Below, in pieces: positions 33,561-45,484 of a stretch of 64,000 nucleotides of DNA. Made by a program: the position numbers and the translations under genes. Location: contig JASAND010008771.1 in assembly GCA_030248195.1 (NCBI GenBank), positions 1 through 64,000 on the forward strand, written 5' to 3'. Below the pieces are notes generated by a model. It saw nothing but the letters and a program-made list of their open reading frames with translations, did not search any database and was not told the origin of the DNA. This DNA comes from Trissonchulus latispiculum. Lineage: Eukaryota > Nematoda > Enoplea > Enoplida > Ironidae. The stretch's first letter is position 1. Each line of letters begins with the position of its first letter.

Positions 33561-34697
33561 TCTGCACATGTCTGGTCGGACGTCCAAATTTAGCGCTCAA
33601 AGAAAAAATGCACGAGCTGCACCTACCGCTGCTGGGGTTGTTCTAGTAGGGTGCCGGTTTTCTTTAGGCAGAAAACGTCGGGCCCACTTGTGAGGGGGGC
33701 TAGGCGAAGATAAAATGGGCTAACAGAAATCAAATTTTTGTACCAAAATAGACAATTTTGGCCCAAAAATTTCCGGCTACGCCGGAAAATTTTAATTTTG
33801 ACCAAAAATGCTTACAATTTGGCATTTTCTAGTTACCTTACAATGAGTGGGGTGGGGAAGCCCAAAAAAGTGGGGGAGAGTGGACCCCCTACTAAAGAAA
33901 GCCCAGGACCCATATGCACCCAAAAACGCTCCATCCCAAATAATTGTCCTTTACAAAGAAGTAGGTACCCACCCACATTTGGTTCAAGTTTCTCCCCCTG
34001 CCCCAAATTATTGCCTTACGGACCAACCAGCCCCTCCCCCTCAGGCAGTAAAAGTACCTAGCCCAGATTTGATCATGACTTTCCAGGTTTCTATATTATA
34101 TTTTCTTGGTCCAGTTTATTTGAAGTGTCGTTAATTTTAACTCCCACTTTAACTTTACGTAATTCGAAGTGATTGTACTGACCTATGGATGAGGAGCTTA
34201 TTCAGATTTTGTGTTTAATTCATTAGACTTTCAGTGTTAATATATTCATTGATTGACGATTGTGTACGCTGTGCTTTGTTTAAGTTGCCTTTTACCATTT
34301 ATGTTCAAGCATAAATGTGCAAATTTGCCATTATCTAATTTTTACCCGATGCTTATTCGAAAAATCATGACTATTGTACATAGTAAATTTGTATATGACA
34401 CCAGCCTACTCTATGTATTATACGCTGGATTCGGAAGCTGACCTATAAAGACCTTTGGCAGACCCCTATAAATCGTTGTCCTGTCAAAGAAATTCGCCTG
34501 CTTTGCTTGTGCGCTGTACCTCGGTACACGCACACTTTGGACCAACTGGGTAGTTTTTCCTTCAGCGTGTTTATACCGTCAGCGCGGATGAGTAGGGTGA
34601 CAATTTGTTTGGCTCATGTGGCCGATTTATAGTGTCAACTATCATCAGCCGTAGCCTAAGCATTGGGCGTTCCAGTCTATAATACATTGAGTATTCG
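33561..34697. other. Gene-free interval
   Basis: Mixed C-rich and A/T-rich sequence. A short hairpin with GTACC/GGTAC core lies at 34509-34533. No gene is supported. Confidence 0.45.
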
Positions 34698-35725
34698 TAT
34701 AGTACTACCAAACAATGTGTGTAAAAACTGACCATTTATAGCAGATTAGCCTTTGGAGTAAACCCCAACAATGTATATATTTTTAGAATCGTCCGGAACT
34801 CGAGATTTCGAAAATTCGGAAAACCCCGAACTTCCTGGTTTCATTTACGGAAAATCTAAATTTTGTAGTTTTTCGCAGAATTTTTATCGCTATCGAAATT
34901 TTGTTTCCACGATCGAATAGAGCTGGACCAACTGCATATTTTTGCTCTTACAAGCTTTTCACGAGAATGCACCCAGTTTCCGGAATTCCGCGTTTTCAAA
35001 ATTCCCGAATTTTAAAATTTTTTTCCAATACCGACAAGATGGGTATCATTCGAAAGCTCTTAACGAGCCAAACAAATTTTATAATAGAATGAAAATGCGC
35101 TCTTGAAAATGCGCTCAATTCCCGTAATTCGCGAAAACTGGATTTTTCGAATTTTAAAAGGACCCCACAATATGGGTATCATTTGAAAGCTCTTGATGAG
35201 CTGAATAACTTTTGTAATAGAACCAGTATCTGAAAATGCACCAAATTCCCGTAATTCACGAAAACCGGCTCTAACACTAGCTGGCATGTTTTTCCTTAAT
35301 ACCGGGAAATTGCTGCATTTTCAGATATTGGTTCAATTACAAAAGTTATTCAGCTCATCAAGAGCTTTCAAATTATACCCATATTGTGGGGTATTGGAGA
35401 AAATTTTTAAAATCCCGAAAATTCGGTTTTCGCTATCTCAGGTTTGCACTCAGGTGCTACAGTATAACTAGTTGTATTTTTGATTTAAATAACATTAATA
35501 CATTTAGTTTAAAAGTTTTTCTGTTTTAGCTTTTTCATATGTTGATATTTACGATGTGTACTGTACAACGTAATACATCCATAGATGATGTATACTCACT
35601 ACAGAAGAGGGAGAGTACACATAGTGTGATACTGGGCCTCTTTCTGTGTTTTTCTTTCGCGAATTCCGGGAATCGAGTGCATTTCAAGAGTTCATTCTAT
35701 TATAAAAGTTGTTCAGCTCGTTAAG

Positions 35726-37503
35726 ACATAAAAGAAAGGGACGGTTTAATCCTGCAAGTAATTCATATAATGCAACACCCTATGTAATTACAAAATAGAG
35801 TACAACACTTAAAAACGTTGAAAATACAGCCAGGTATGAATGTTAACAAACACAAGATCCAGAGATACAACCACACTAAAATTAAACGGTACATATCAAC
35901 AAACTTATAGGTACAGTACAAGTTCTACATTTTACACGACTAAACAAAATCAAAAATGTAAAATAACTAACATTACGTACATTCATTATTTTTACCAATA
36001 CATATTATGTATTCTACAGAAATAGCAAAACCACATATATAGACATTATTATATAATCAGAAATCGGTATAATGGGATTTTCTGTGATCAAGAACAACTT
36101 ACATAATTGGTCAAAGTCTTTCGGCCCTAATCCCTCAGGCCCTGACCAATCATGATAGCATAACATTGAGGAATAGGCCTATACTTATTATAGGCCAGGG
36201 CGGGATTAGGACCACTATACTCATCATCAGAGAGATCCAGTACTAAGAAATTGAATTTTTATAAATGCATTTAGAAATAAATTTGTATGTACTGGTTAGG
36301 CCAGCCCCTCCGCAGAGGAACCTGAGTATTACGGTCGAAATCCTACCCGAAGTAATATTAGTATCTGGCGTGTCTGAATTAGCAGTAAAACTTCGAGTAG
36401 TTACACATGCCAGTAGATGACTGCTTATAGTTTAACAGGACCACAAAGTGAACATAACAATATGTCGGGCGACAGTGCCCATTGGGGGCCTAAGCCCAAG
36501 TTACAAGAGGCAAAAGCCCAAGTTACAAAGGGGCCTAAGCCCAAGTTACAAAGGGGGCCGAAGCCCAAGTTGCAGGAGTTAGTTTGATAGTGCAGAAATT
36601 GTTAGTATGCATAATTGGATAATACGAAAACAAAGAAACACCATCAAATAACATCGACATCATTTACTTACATATACAAATAGAATACACAAAGAAAGTC
36701 AGTCATTAACAGAAAAATGTTTAGATTCAATTATGTGCAAATCTACACAGTAAATCATAAGCTTTTATTTAAGCTCAATCTGTTTTCTTTTGACTGCATG
36801 AATTATCCAATACAGTCTGACTTTTTATGCAAGAGTTTCTTATCATAGTTCTGATTGCTCTATTGGAATATCCTCGACTTTGTAGAGCCATTTTAAGTTT
36901 TAGTATTGATGATATGAAATCATCGAATGCAGTATTTAAAAGTCCTATTCGTTCAACTTGACATTTAATCGTATTTACTATCACCCTTGGTGATATATAC
37001 GAACTAAAGGCTGGAAATTTATTTATTTTGAATGGGAAATCATCCCTTTTATCATACAGCTTAGTAATAAATAACCCATCTTCAATACTTACACTTATGT
37101 CTAGAACATCTGCAGACTGATTACTGTCATTTACCTTATTTAATTCTAATTCCTTAGCGTACATGTTACCTCTTATACGATCAAAATAATCCTTATCATC
37201 GACTAAAGTTATATCGTCTATATATCTAAAGGCGTTTTCCAATAACTGATTATTTCCATCTTGCTTATTTTTTGTAATGTAATCAAATTCCATCTGATGT
37301 AGAACTAAATTAGCTATATTTGGAGCAGCATTGCTACCCATTGGTATCCCAATTGTTTGCTTAAATATATAATTTCCACACGTAAAGTATAAATTATTCA
37401 ACAGGAATTTAATATGGTCCATAAGAACGGGATATGTCAGAGTAATTTCATTATTCTTACCATAACCCCATCTCATACCAACATAGGTTAGATGCATAGG
37501 ATG
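35726..37503 (-). mobile_element. 5'-truncated retroelement inserted in copy A
   Basis: It lies between CAGCTCGTTAAG and TGCTTTCGAATGATACCC, which are adjacent in the related element at 43093-44547. In minus orientation it starts inside an RT domain and ends in a non-coding 3' region of about 1 kb with short tandem repeats at 36488-36575. 5' truncation is typical of target-primed insertion. The exact ends are uncertain by a few bases. Confidence 0.6.
36488..36575 (+). repeat. Four short tandem repeats of AAGCCCAAGTTACAA
   Basis: Units such as GGCCTAAGCCCAAGTTACAA recur about every 20-26 bp, four times, inside the 3' region of the RT insert. Confidence 0.75.
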
Positions 37504-37521
37504 CTTTCGAATGATACCCAT
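36775..37521 (-). pseudogene. Reverse transcriptase fragment (YIDD / YDKRDDF family)
   Basis: A 248-residue frame contains QTIGIPMGSNAAPNIANLVL (about residue 55), catalytic RYIDD (99-103), ELELNKVN and KLYDKRDDFPF (154-164). These motifs define a widespread metazoan RT family that resembles Penelope-like RTs; the exact class is my inference. The first residues (MGIIRK) come from the flanking repeat ATGGGTATCATTCGAAAG read in reverse, so the true N-terminus is missing. No GIY-YIG or AP endonuclease is attached. It lies within the insert in TA element A. Confidence 0.75.
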
Positions 37522-37821
37522 CTTGTCGGTATTTGAAAAAATTTTTAAAATTCAGTTGCAATTGCAGTTGCAATTGCCAATTGCAGTTGGCCCAGCTCTA
37601 TTCAATCGTGGGAACAAAATTTCGGTAGCACTAAAAATGTGGCGAAAAACTAAAAATATTAGATTTTCCGTAAATGAAACACGAATTCCGGAATTTGCCG
37701 AATTTTCGAAATCTCGAGTTCGGTACGATTCTAAAAATATTTGCATGGTTGGGGTTTACTCCAAAGGCTAATCTGCTATAAACGGTGAAAGTTTGTACAC
37801 ACAGTTTTTGGTCGTACTATA

Positions 37822-38920
37822 GTGTCATACTCTTATGCATTTTATTTACTCTTGGAAAATTGTTTTCTTAATACAATAATGAATAATGGTAAATGTAAGC
37901 ACATCTTGCTAGTGATTTATTGTCTTACTTTTTCAATATTTACATCCGGCTACCAGACGTGAACTCAATTGGAATTTTCGGAAACACCTTATGAGTAAAA
38001 CTATGTAGTTGTTTATAGCATTATCTCCGGGATCAGTTAGTCAAATTATCACCTTTTTAATAGTAAAATATTGTATCTTTCTTAAACTCTTGGTAATACT
38101 TGTACTTGACAAACATTTTGTTGATTACATTGTTTGTTGTTGTGAAGCGTGGCGGGTTATTATTGCTGGGTACTGTTTCGGGAAGTCAATACAAAGTTTA
38201 TCAAATCTGTGTTCAAGTAGAATGAAGAATCATCTCGAGTAAAATCCTCCAAAGCATCAGCTTTATTTAGCTTTTGCGAGTATAAGAGAAACCTTAATAC
38301 CGTCTTATGGCATGACTTGTATACGGTTTGGACATGAACACTGGCAAGTTCGCGGTATAAGGACAATAATTTTGATTTTGGACGAAAATTTTGAAATTAT
38401 AATATGTAACATGTGCAACGCTTGTAAACACTCATTCAAGTATATTTTGGATAGGTTGATGTCCTGTAACAGGATATTTCAGTAAACCCTTAGATATTAT
38501 CAGCCACATCTCCATTTTAAAGACAGTGACACTCGATACGCCGCAACAGTTAAGACATTATCAGTCTCGCGTCAGTGTCGCGACACGTGGCACGTGAGAT
38601 ACGACTGAGCATGTGAACCGGACTAAATCCTTTTCAGTCGCATGTCAGTGTCATGTCAAAGTCAATGCTAAAAATGCAAAATTTAGTTTTTAAAAACAGC
38701 TGTGTATAATTTGTGTAAGCTTTTGAAAGTCAGATCTTGGCATATAGTTTTGTTGAATCAAGATACCGTTAAGTTCTCAGTTTTCTTTCTAGTTTTAAAT
38801 CTTTTTAATGATATATCAGTCATGCTATAGGTTGTTTTCATCTCTAGTAGATTGCGGAATTGATCTACTTTTATTTGAGGAAAGTCTACCAGTGTAATTT
38901 TATCCTTTCTCTTTTCAACG
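37822..38920. other. Gene-free interval
   Basis: A/T-rich single-copy-looking sequence. A CpG-containing stretch at about 38530-38620 (CGCGACACGTGGCACGTGAG) has no supported function. Confidence 0.45.
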
Positions 38921-38976
38921 AAATGAAATTGAAGTATATAAGTGTGGAATACACTTATATACTTCAATTTCATTTT
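38921..38976. repeat. Near-perfect 25-bp-stem hairpin
   Basis: AAATGAAATTGAAGTATATA plus AGTGT is followed by GGAAT and then the exact complement. Stem 25 bp, loop 5 nt. No flanking duplication was noticed. Confidence 0.9.
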
Positions 38977-39087
38977 GTTTACGTTTCTGTATTTTTTGCT
39001 GTTTTTCGGCAATAATTGCAATGCTGTTTTCAACTGCAATGTTCTAATTAGAAAAATTAAAGAGTTTCTGATGCTGGTCCATATAAG

Positions 39088-39637
39088 CAAGAGTCTATAA
39101 TACCAAGAGTGGGAAGCTTGGCCCTTCCTAATGGAAATGGCCTGCGAGATGCTCGGTACATTAAGGCCGAAATCTCGGGGAGGGGTCCCACTTACCATTG
39201 TTCATCATGTGTTTATATGCGTTTGAACTAAAACGCATCTGACTGGCTAATTCCCTACCTTATGTCAAATTTATGTGTATAAGTGGACCCCGCGAGATCT
39301 CGGGGGGGGGGTACTGAAATGCATTTGATTGGCTACTTAGCTACTGTAATACTCATCAGTGCATTTCAGTTCGACTGCATATAAACACACGCTTAACAAC
39401 GCTAAGCGGTACCCCCCCCCCCCCCTGAGATCTCGGGGGGTCCACTTATGCACATAAATTTGACATAAGGTAGGGAATTAGCCAATCAGATGCGTTTTAG
39501 TTCAAACGCATATAAACATGATGAACAATGGTAAGTGGGACCCCCCCCGCGATTTCGGCCTTAATGTGCCGAGCATCTCGCAGGCCATTTCCATTAGGAA
39601 AGGCCAAGCTTCCCACTCTTGCTATTATAGACTCTTG
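39088..39637. mobile_element. Foldback element with 7-bp TSD
   Basis: The arms at about 39088-39310 and 39420-39637 are inverted copies (CAAGAGTCTATAATA, GAGTGGGAAGCTTGGCC, AAACGCATATAAACA blocks). They surround a ~110-bp centre that is itself partly palindromic (TGAAATGCATTTGATTGG). ATATAAG lies at both sides (39081-39087 and 39638-39644). It has no coding capacity. C/G runs at 39300 and 39412 face each other. Confidence 0.82.
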
Positions 39638-39644
39638 ATATAAG

Positions 39645-40749
39645 TATAGTAGGTTAGGTTAGGTGAGGTCTCATTTCAGCATATTTACTGAGATTCTAAG
39701 CCAATGTTAAAATTGCAAGTTAGCATTAGCAAGGCTATGTACACGGCAGCTGTGCCTCTAATGTCATTATCAGCAAAGTAGCCGAAGTGTCCACCGTCCC
39801 CATAACTGCGTGAAAGTGGAAACGTTCTATCTGGCGGTTTGCTTGTTTCACGTTTCAACCTGAGTCCCGACCGAACACATTCCTGTACTGACTGTGTACT
39901 CAGTTGGGGGTCATTGAGTTATCTTGTAGATAATTTCTGCAAGACGCAAGTTGATAACTGATAATGGGAGTTGAACAGTCGACAGCAGGAAGAATCTCTG
40001 TTCTCAGCATTCTCAAACTACGAACGGCCCAGGACCCCTACCGGGTATAGAACTTTACATAGTACAGTAACCCAGCATTCCGTCACATGAGTACCACCCG
40101 CATATAAGTACTATCTAGTGTTTTATGCCTACCGTTGTTTCATCGGCGACCGTCGATCGACGGCCGGTAAGCCGGCCGGCTACCGACCTGGAGCAGTTTG
40201 CAGTGCAGCTACTATATATGACTGTTAAGATATTGAAAAATTCTAAGCTTAGGAAAATCTTCTGCAAAAAAGTTGTGGCAAAGATCTATTAACCCTTTTA
40301 TGCCCCCGGCGGCCATTTGGCACAAGTGGTAATTTTTGGCATCTTATTTTTTGGGACAGGGTCCAGTTGCTTGGTTGGCAATCTGGGCATTTGCTCCTTT
40401 TATCTTTAACACGTCCACCCCATTTGGGGAAATATTTCGACACCTGCTAGAAAAATCTAGTTTCTATAGCATTCCGCCGGCGATGTAAATTTTGATGATT
40501 TCAAGCCCCGTTCGAGCGCTGCATTCAAGCATATCAAGAGCCGGCTGTAGTTCGTCGGCAGAAAAGTCGTCCCACCAGGTGATGCGGGAGGTTATGTGCA
40601 CTAAAATAACGCATAGTTGATCCTGTATCTGAATCAAGTCTTGCAGCTAGAAATAAATTTATTGGATTTTTGCAATGAAAATTTAACAAAACTTCGTACT
40701 TTTTCCGACTTTGACGGCTTCTAACTTTTTCTGGGTGCATCGGGGACCC
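39645..40749. other. Gene-free interval
   Basis: A GC-rich GGCCGG palindrome cluster lies at about 40155-40190. A short minus-strand frame at 40249-40443 has a CPDC pair but no recognisable domain. Nothing else is supported. Confidence 0.4.
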
Positions 40750-40753
40750 TTAA

Positions 40754-41761
40754 GGTGCTGGTATCGTTTTGTGCAGTGCTTCTGGGGGTATTTTTTGAAA
40801 CGCCATAAGTTTCGCAATTTTGTGAGTTGGAAAGAGCTTTATACATCATTTTAAAGCTTATAATCTGTAGATTCTCATGAGAGTACGAAACTAGTAAAAA
40901 TCCCCAAAAAATAGCGAAAATTTTCTGACATACTGACATCTGACAGGCTGAGTATAGACCAAAAATTTTTGAACATCGATTTCTCAAAATTGTAGAATGA
41001 TCCAAAATTTTTTCTTGTGCTGCCCTATAAAGGACATGTGGGCCGAGGGACATTTTTTTGGATTTGGCTTAGCAGGTCTTAACGGTCAAGAAAATCCATT
41101 AAATGTGCGGTGACACGAAATTTCGCAACTTTGCATTGAGTTTTCTCGCAACTGGAGAAGTTTTAGTTCAAACCAAGAAAAATGTCCCTCCGCAGTAGTG
41201 CGAATTCTCATTTTGCCAAAAATCACGCGAATCCATTGGGTAGTTTTTGAGAAATCGATGTTCAAAACAAAATAATCGCAGTTTTGCCAAAATGGTTTTT
41301 CGGCCAAATCTCTAGCTTAGAGCAACAAACTCCGGCTAATAGGCATAGATAAAATGTGCAATGAGACTGTGTATCGATCGAGTATAAATAAACCAAAATT
41401 GTCCGTACGATTTGGCAGTAATTTTGAAAAAACTGATTTTCTCGAAAACGGCCATTTTTGGACCCCAAAAATCGTGTTTTGCTTATACTGACTTAACCAC
41501 TAGAGATAGCTCAAAAGTTGTAAAAGCAAAAATGTTCATTTTTGCGCCCTCTTTCCAGCCATACCAACCAATCTGATGTGTCAACTATCGGCTGAGAGAA
41601 AAATGGCAAAAACCAAAAATTTCTTATCTTTGCACCTAAAAATGCGGGACTGGTCCCAGAATGTTAAAGAGCACCGAAATAGTGCATTTGAAAAGTTTCA
41701 TCCACTTTCATAAAGAATTAAAGCCTATAGGGTTAAATTTACACAAAGCGATACCAGCACC
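40754..41761. mobile_element. Second TTAA-flanked transposon
   Basis: The ends are GGTGCTGGTATCGTTTTGTG and, reversed, GGTGCTGGTATCGCTTTGTG, with TTAA at 40750-40753 and 41762-41765. The termini follow the same pattern as the intron-8 element (GGTG-S-TG-R, then TTTG). No transposase ORF is present. Confidence 0.83.
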
Positions 41762-41867
41762 TTAAATGCCTGCATATGAAATATAGAGCAATTAATTCTC
41801 TATCGATTGGTGGCAGTCTCATCTCTCTAGGCGGTCTCAGTCAAAAACGGCAGCCAAAAATGTAAAA

Positions 41868-42257
41868 TTGGTCATTTTGAGCCAATTTCCCCGAGAAGTC
41901 TTGGGCAGAAGAGGGTTAAGATTTAAATTAACTCCTCGGGGAGTTCATATTTCAAAGAATAAATGCAAACCTAAATGCCATATCCACGATGCTAACAAAG
42001 GGTTCGATGAAAATAACTTTAGTAAAATCTTTCATAATCCCAAAGTCAAAAATTCCTGGCCTTTCTCAGCGGAAGATACACAAAAATTTCCTAATATTAT
42101 TTTCTCTTACGATAAACCTTTTTCTGCTAACGTCTTTAATTATAAAAGTTTCTGTAACAGCGTGAATCTTAATAGTTGTAGCAATTCATGTGATTATACT
42201 TGCACTTATATTTATTATAACCTTATTATTATTATTATTAATGATGTCTTAGGTTAA
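41868..42257 (+). pseudogene. Probable N-terminal fragment of the YDKRDDF-type reverse transcriptase
   Basis: The frame has IIFSYDKPFSANVFNYKSFC followed by a cysteine cluster (NSCSNSCDYTC). From family knowledge, a pre-RT segment ending in FNYK and a C-x-C cluster precedes the RT core in the family seen at 36775-37521. The frame then runs into a TTATTATTATT microsatellite and stops, so the RT core is missing. It is on the opposite strand and 4.3 kb away, so it is a separate insertion. Confidence 0.45.
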
Positions 42258-42917
42258 CTTAAAACCCATTCAGGCTGCTTATTTACGGTATGTGGAACTT
42301 ATTAATAAACTGATCAATGGATTTTGGAAGTCTGTGCCAGTCATGTCTTAGCTACTCAGGATCACGCCATTAAGCCATTTATTATTAATCTTTAATTCAC
42401 ATGTCAGTAATAACGTATAACTGCATTGATTTTAAAAACTGTGTGAAATCATTAAAACAATTTTGTGAAACAATGTATTTAACTTCCAAAGTTTATCTTC
42501 ATGCACCTCCCATTTGTGCATGGGATTTTGTGTGATTTTGATGATCCTTTGATTTTAAGCATTATATCCCCAGCCACACAGTAGATTAAGGTGTTTGTCG
42601 CGAAATGAAAATACGTAATTTATTAGAAAATACACTGCTGACTGGACGAGTTTCAGTAAAAATGGTATTTACGTGTACATCGTATGAAGTTTAACGAAAG
42701 TACTATTTTCACTAGATGTAAAGTAAATCCTAATGCTAAATATTTACTGAAATCGGAAAATACAGTATTTACTGAATAGAGAAATTACTACAACGTATAT
42801 CCACCTCCACCAGATTGTTTGACGGGGCATGCGAGACAATTTTAAAAACTTTCAATGTTAGCTCGCCGTCTAGCTACCAAAACCACAAAATACAATATTA
42901 TAACAAGTGTTGAATTC
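42258..42917. other. Gene-free interval
   Basis: A/T-rich sequence. Near 42620-42780 forms of AATACAGTATTTACTG recur in both orientations. No gene is supported. Confidence 0.4.
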
Positions 42918-42962
42918 GCGCAATTTTCGCAGCAGTAAAAATGCGCACTTACACAATAGCTT
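42918..42962 (+). repeat. Host-segment repeat next to element D, copy 1
   Basis: ATTTTCGCAGCAG, AAAATGCGCACTT and ACACAATAGCT recur at 45486-45527 and in part at 48628-48650. The two nearer copies bracket the transposon at 43014-45484. Confidence 0.6.
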
Positions 42963-43013
42963 TAAGTGTACAATTAAAATATTACAACAAATGTTGAGCG
43001 CGCACAACTTTCG

Positions 43014-45484
43014 GGTGCTTCCTAAACTGCGGCTCCGGCCCGGGTCAAATTGCCTAAAATGCGGCCCCATGTTAAATTTTCAAAATACACTATAGTATAT
43101 ACGACCAAAAAATGTGTGTACAAATTTTGGCCGTTTATAGAAGATTAACGATTGGAGTAAACCCCAACAATGTATATATTTTTAGAATCCTCAGGAACCC
43201 GAGATTTCGAAAATCCGAAAAAATCCGGAATTCCGGATTTTATTCACGGAAAATCTGAAATTTTTAGTTTTTCGACCAATTTTTATCGCAATCTAAATTA
43301 TGTTTCCACGATAGAATAGAGCTGGTCCCGCTGCATATTTTTGCTTCCAGAAGTTTTTCACGAAAATGCACCCAATTTCCGGAATTCCCCGTTTTCATAT
43401 TTTCCGGATTTTGAAAATTTCTCCAATACCCACAAGATTGGTATCATTCGAAGGCTCTTACCGCGCTGAACAATGTTTGTAATAGAATGGGCTCTTGAAA
43501 ATGATCTCAATTCCCGGAATACGCGAAAACCGGATTTTCCGGATTTTAAAAATTTTCTCCGATACCCCACAATATGGGTATCATTCGAAAGCTCTTGATG
43601 AGCTGAACAAATCGTGTAATAGAACTAATGTCTGAAAATGCACCTAAATCCCGGAATTCACGCATTCCGGATTTCACTCTAGCTTGGAAGCTTTCGTGAA
43701 TTCCGAGAACTGGGCTCATTTCTGCAAGTTGGTTCTATTACAAGATTTGTTCACCTCGTCAGGAGCTTTCGAGTGATACCCATATTGTGGGGTATTGGAG
43801 AAAATTTTTAAAATCCGGAAAATCCGGTTTTCGCGAATTCCGGGAACTGAGTGCATTTTCAATAGTCTATTCAATTACAAAAGTTGTTCAGCGTGATTCC
43901 GAATTTTAAAACTTTTCTCCAATACCCCACAATATGGGTATCATTTGAAAGCTCTTGATGAGCTGAATAACTTTTGTAATAGAACCAATATCTGAAAATG
44001 CACCAAATTCCCGTAATTCAAGGAAAACTGGTTAGAGCCGGTTTCTGAGAGCTTTCAAACGATACCCATATTGTGGGGTATTGGAGAAAATTTTTAAATT
44101 CCGGAAAACCCGGTTTTCGCGAATTCCGGGAACTGAGTGCATTTTCAAAAGTCTATTCTATTACAAAAGTTGTTTAGCGCGATAAGAGCTTTCGAATGGT
44201 ACCCATCGTGTGGGTATTGGAGAAAATTTTAAAAATCCGGAAATTTTGAAAACCGGGATTTCCGGAAATTAGGTGCATTCTCGTGAAAAACTTCTAACAG
44301 CCAAAATATGCAGCGGGACAAGCTTTATTCGATCGTGGAAACAAAATTTAGATTGCGATAAAAATTAGTCGAAAAACTAAAAATTTTAGATTTTCCGGGA
44401 ATGAAATCCGGATTTCCGGATTTTTACGGATTTTCGAAATCTAGGGTTCCTGACGATTCTAAAAATGCATACATTGTTGGAGTTTACTCCAATGGTTGAT
44501 CTGCTATAAACGGCCAAAGTTTGTACACACATTTTTTGGTCGTACTATAGAATTGGATTTTTGGGCCGCAAATAGCCTAAAGTGCGGCCCTAGGCCGCAA
44601 ACTTACTAAACTGCGGCCCGTCATCCTTGGCCGCAAATTGCCTAAACCGGGGCCTAATCATTCTTGGCTGCAAGCTGCCTAAAATGCGGCCCGAACTGTT
44701 TGGGCCGCAAAATGCCTAAAATGCGGCCCGAACCGTCTTTCGGCCGTAAAATGCCTAAACTGCGGCCCGTACTGTTTTGGGCCGCAAACTGCCTAAAATG
44801 CGGGCCCAAAATTCCTAAAATTTCTAATTAGGAGAAATCACTCTGTGTAAACAGCCTCTATAAACCACTCTAACTTGTGTATCCGGACTCTGTGTAAACT
44901 CGTAAGATTAGGGTTTCATCGGTTACGACACCGTTTATATTAAAATTTCGTGCAGTATATGCTTATGTGAAATAATAAGTTGATAACAAGGAAGCATTAC
45001 AATCACTTTTGATTTCTAGTCATGTCCAACTGAGCAAGCTGAGGAACCACAGGAAAAACTTTTCCCCCCTTTCCCTTCACGCACGTTTTCTTCGGTTCAG
45101 CTTGTGCAGATTAATTCTACGCTTTCTGCTATACGGTAAAGCAGCACCAAGTATCTTTGTCATTGCTTTCAGGTGACAATAACTAGAGTTGTGACGCGGC
45201 CCGGCCCGGATTTTTCGGCGACCAGAAAATTTTCGCATTTTGCAGCCCAAAGACTGTTCGGGCCGCAGTTTAGGCATTTTGCGGCCCAAAGACAGTTCGG
45301 GACACATTTTAGGCAGTTGGCGGCCAAGGATGATTGGGCCGCAGTTTAGGCAATTTGCGGCCTAGGGCCGCACTTTAGGCTATTTGCTGCCCAAAAATCC
45401 AATTCTTGTGTATTTTGAAAATTTAACATGGGGACGCATTTTAGGCAATTTGGGCCGGGCCGGGCCGCAGTTTAGAAACCACCC
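43014..45484. mobile_element. GC-ended inverted-repeat element (D), split by a TA element
   Basis: The ends are GGTGCTTCCTAAACTGCGG and, reversed, GGTGGTTTCTAAACTGCGG. The flanking octamers AACTTTCG (43006-43013) and AATTTTCG (45485-45492) differ at one base, suggesting an old 8-bp TSD and hAT affinity. The subterminal arms carry many GCCTAAAATGCGGCCC words (about 44560-44815, inverted at 45196-45480). The interior (about 44815-45190) is non-coding. TA element B (43093-44547) interrupts the left arm. Confidence 0.7.
43093..44547. mobile_element. TA-flanked inverted-repeat element, copy B
   Basis: The ends are TAGTATATACGACCAAAAAA and, reversed, TAGTACGACCAAAAAATGTG, with TA at 43091-43092 and 44548-44549. 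Inside are GTAAACCCCAACAATGTA near each end and several CATTCGAAAGCTCTTGATGA boxes in both orientations. There is no ORF of note. The right arm of element D keeps the matching uninterrupted sequence at about 45400-45430. Confidence 0.82.

Larger units (their letters stand above)
34700..37819. mobile_element. TA-flanked inverted-repeat element, copy A, with RT insert
   Basis: The ends are TAGTACTACCAAACAATGTG and, reversed, TAGTACGACCAAAAACTGTG. TA dinucleotides lie outside (34698-34699 and 37820-37821). Both ends continue with GCAGATTAGCCTTTGGAG and GTAAACCCCAAC blocks. TA target sites suggest a Tc1/mariner-type MITE. The interior carries repeated CATTCGAAAGCTC boxes near 35048 and 35180 and their inverse near 35370 and 37510. 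The retroelement at about 35726-37503 splits it: sequence resembling one continuous stretch of copy B flanks the insert. Confidence 0.75.

Noticed and set aside
40249..40443. Zinc-ribbon protein fragment (CPDC)
   Set aside because: There is one CxxC pair only, no second pair, no homologous context and no splice evidence.
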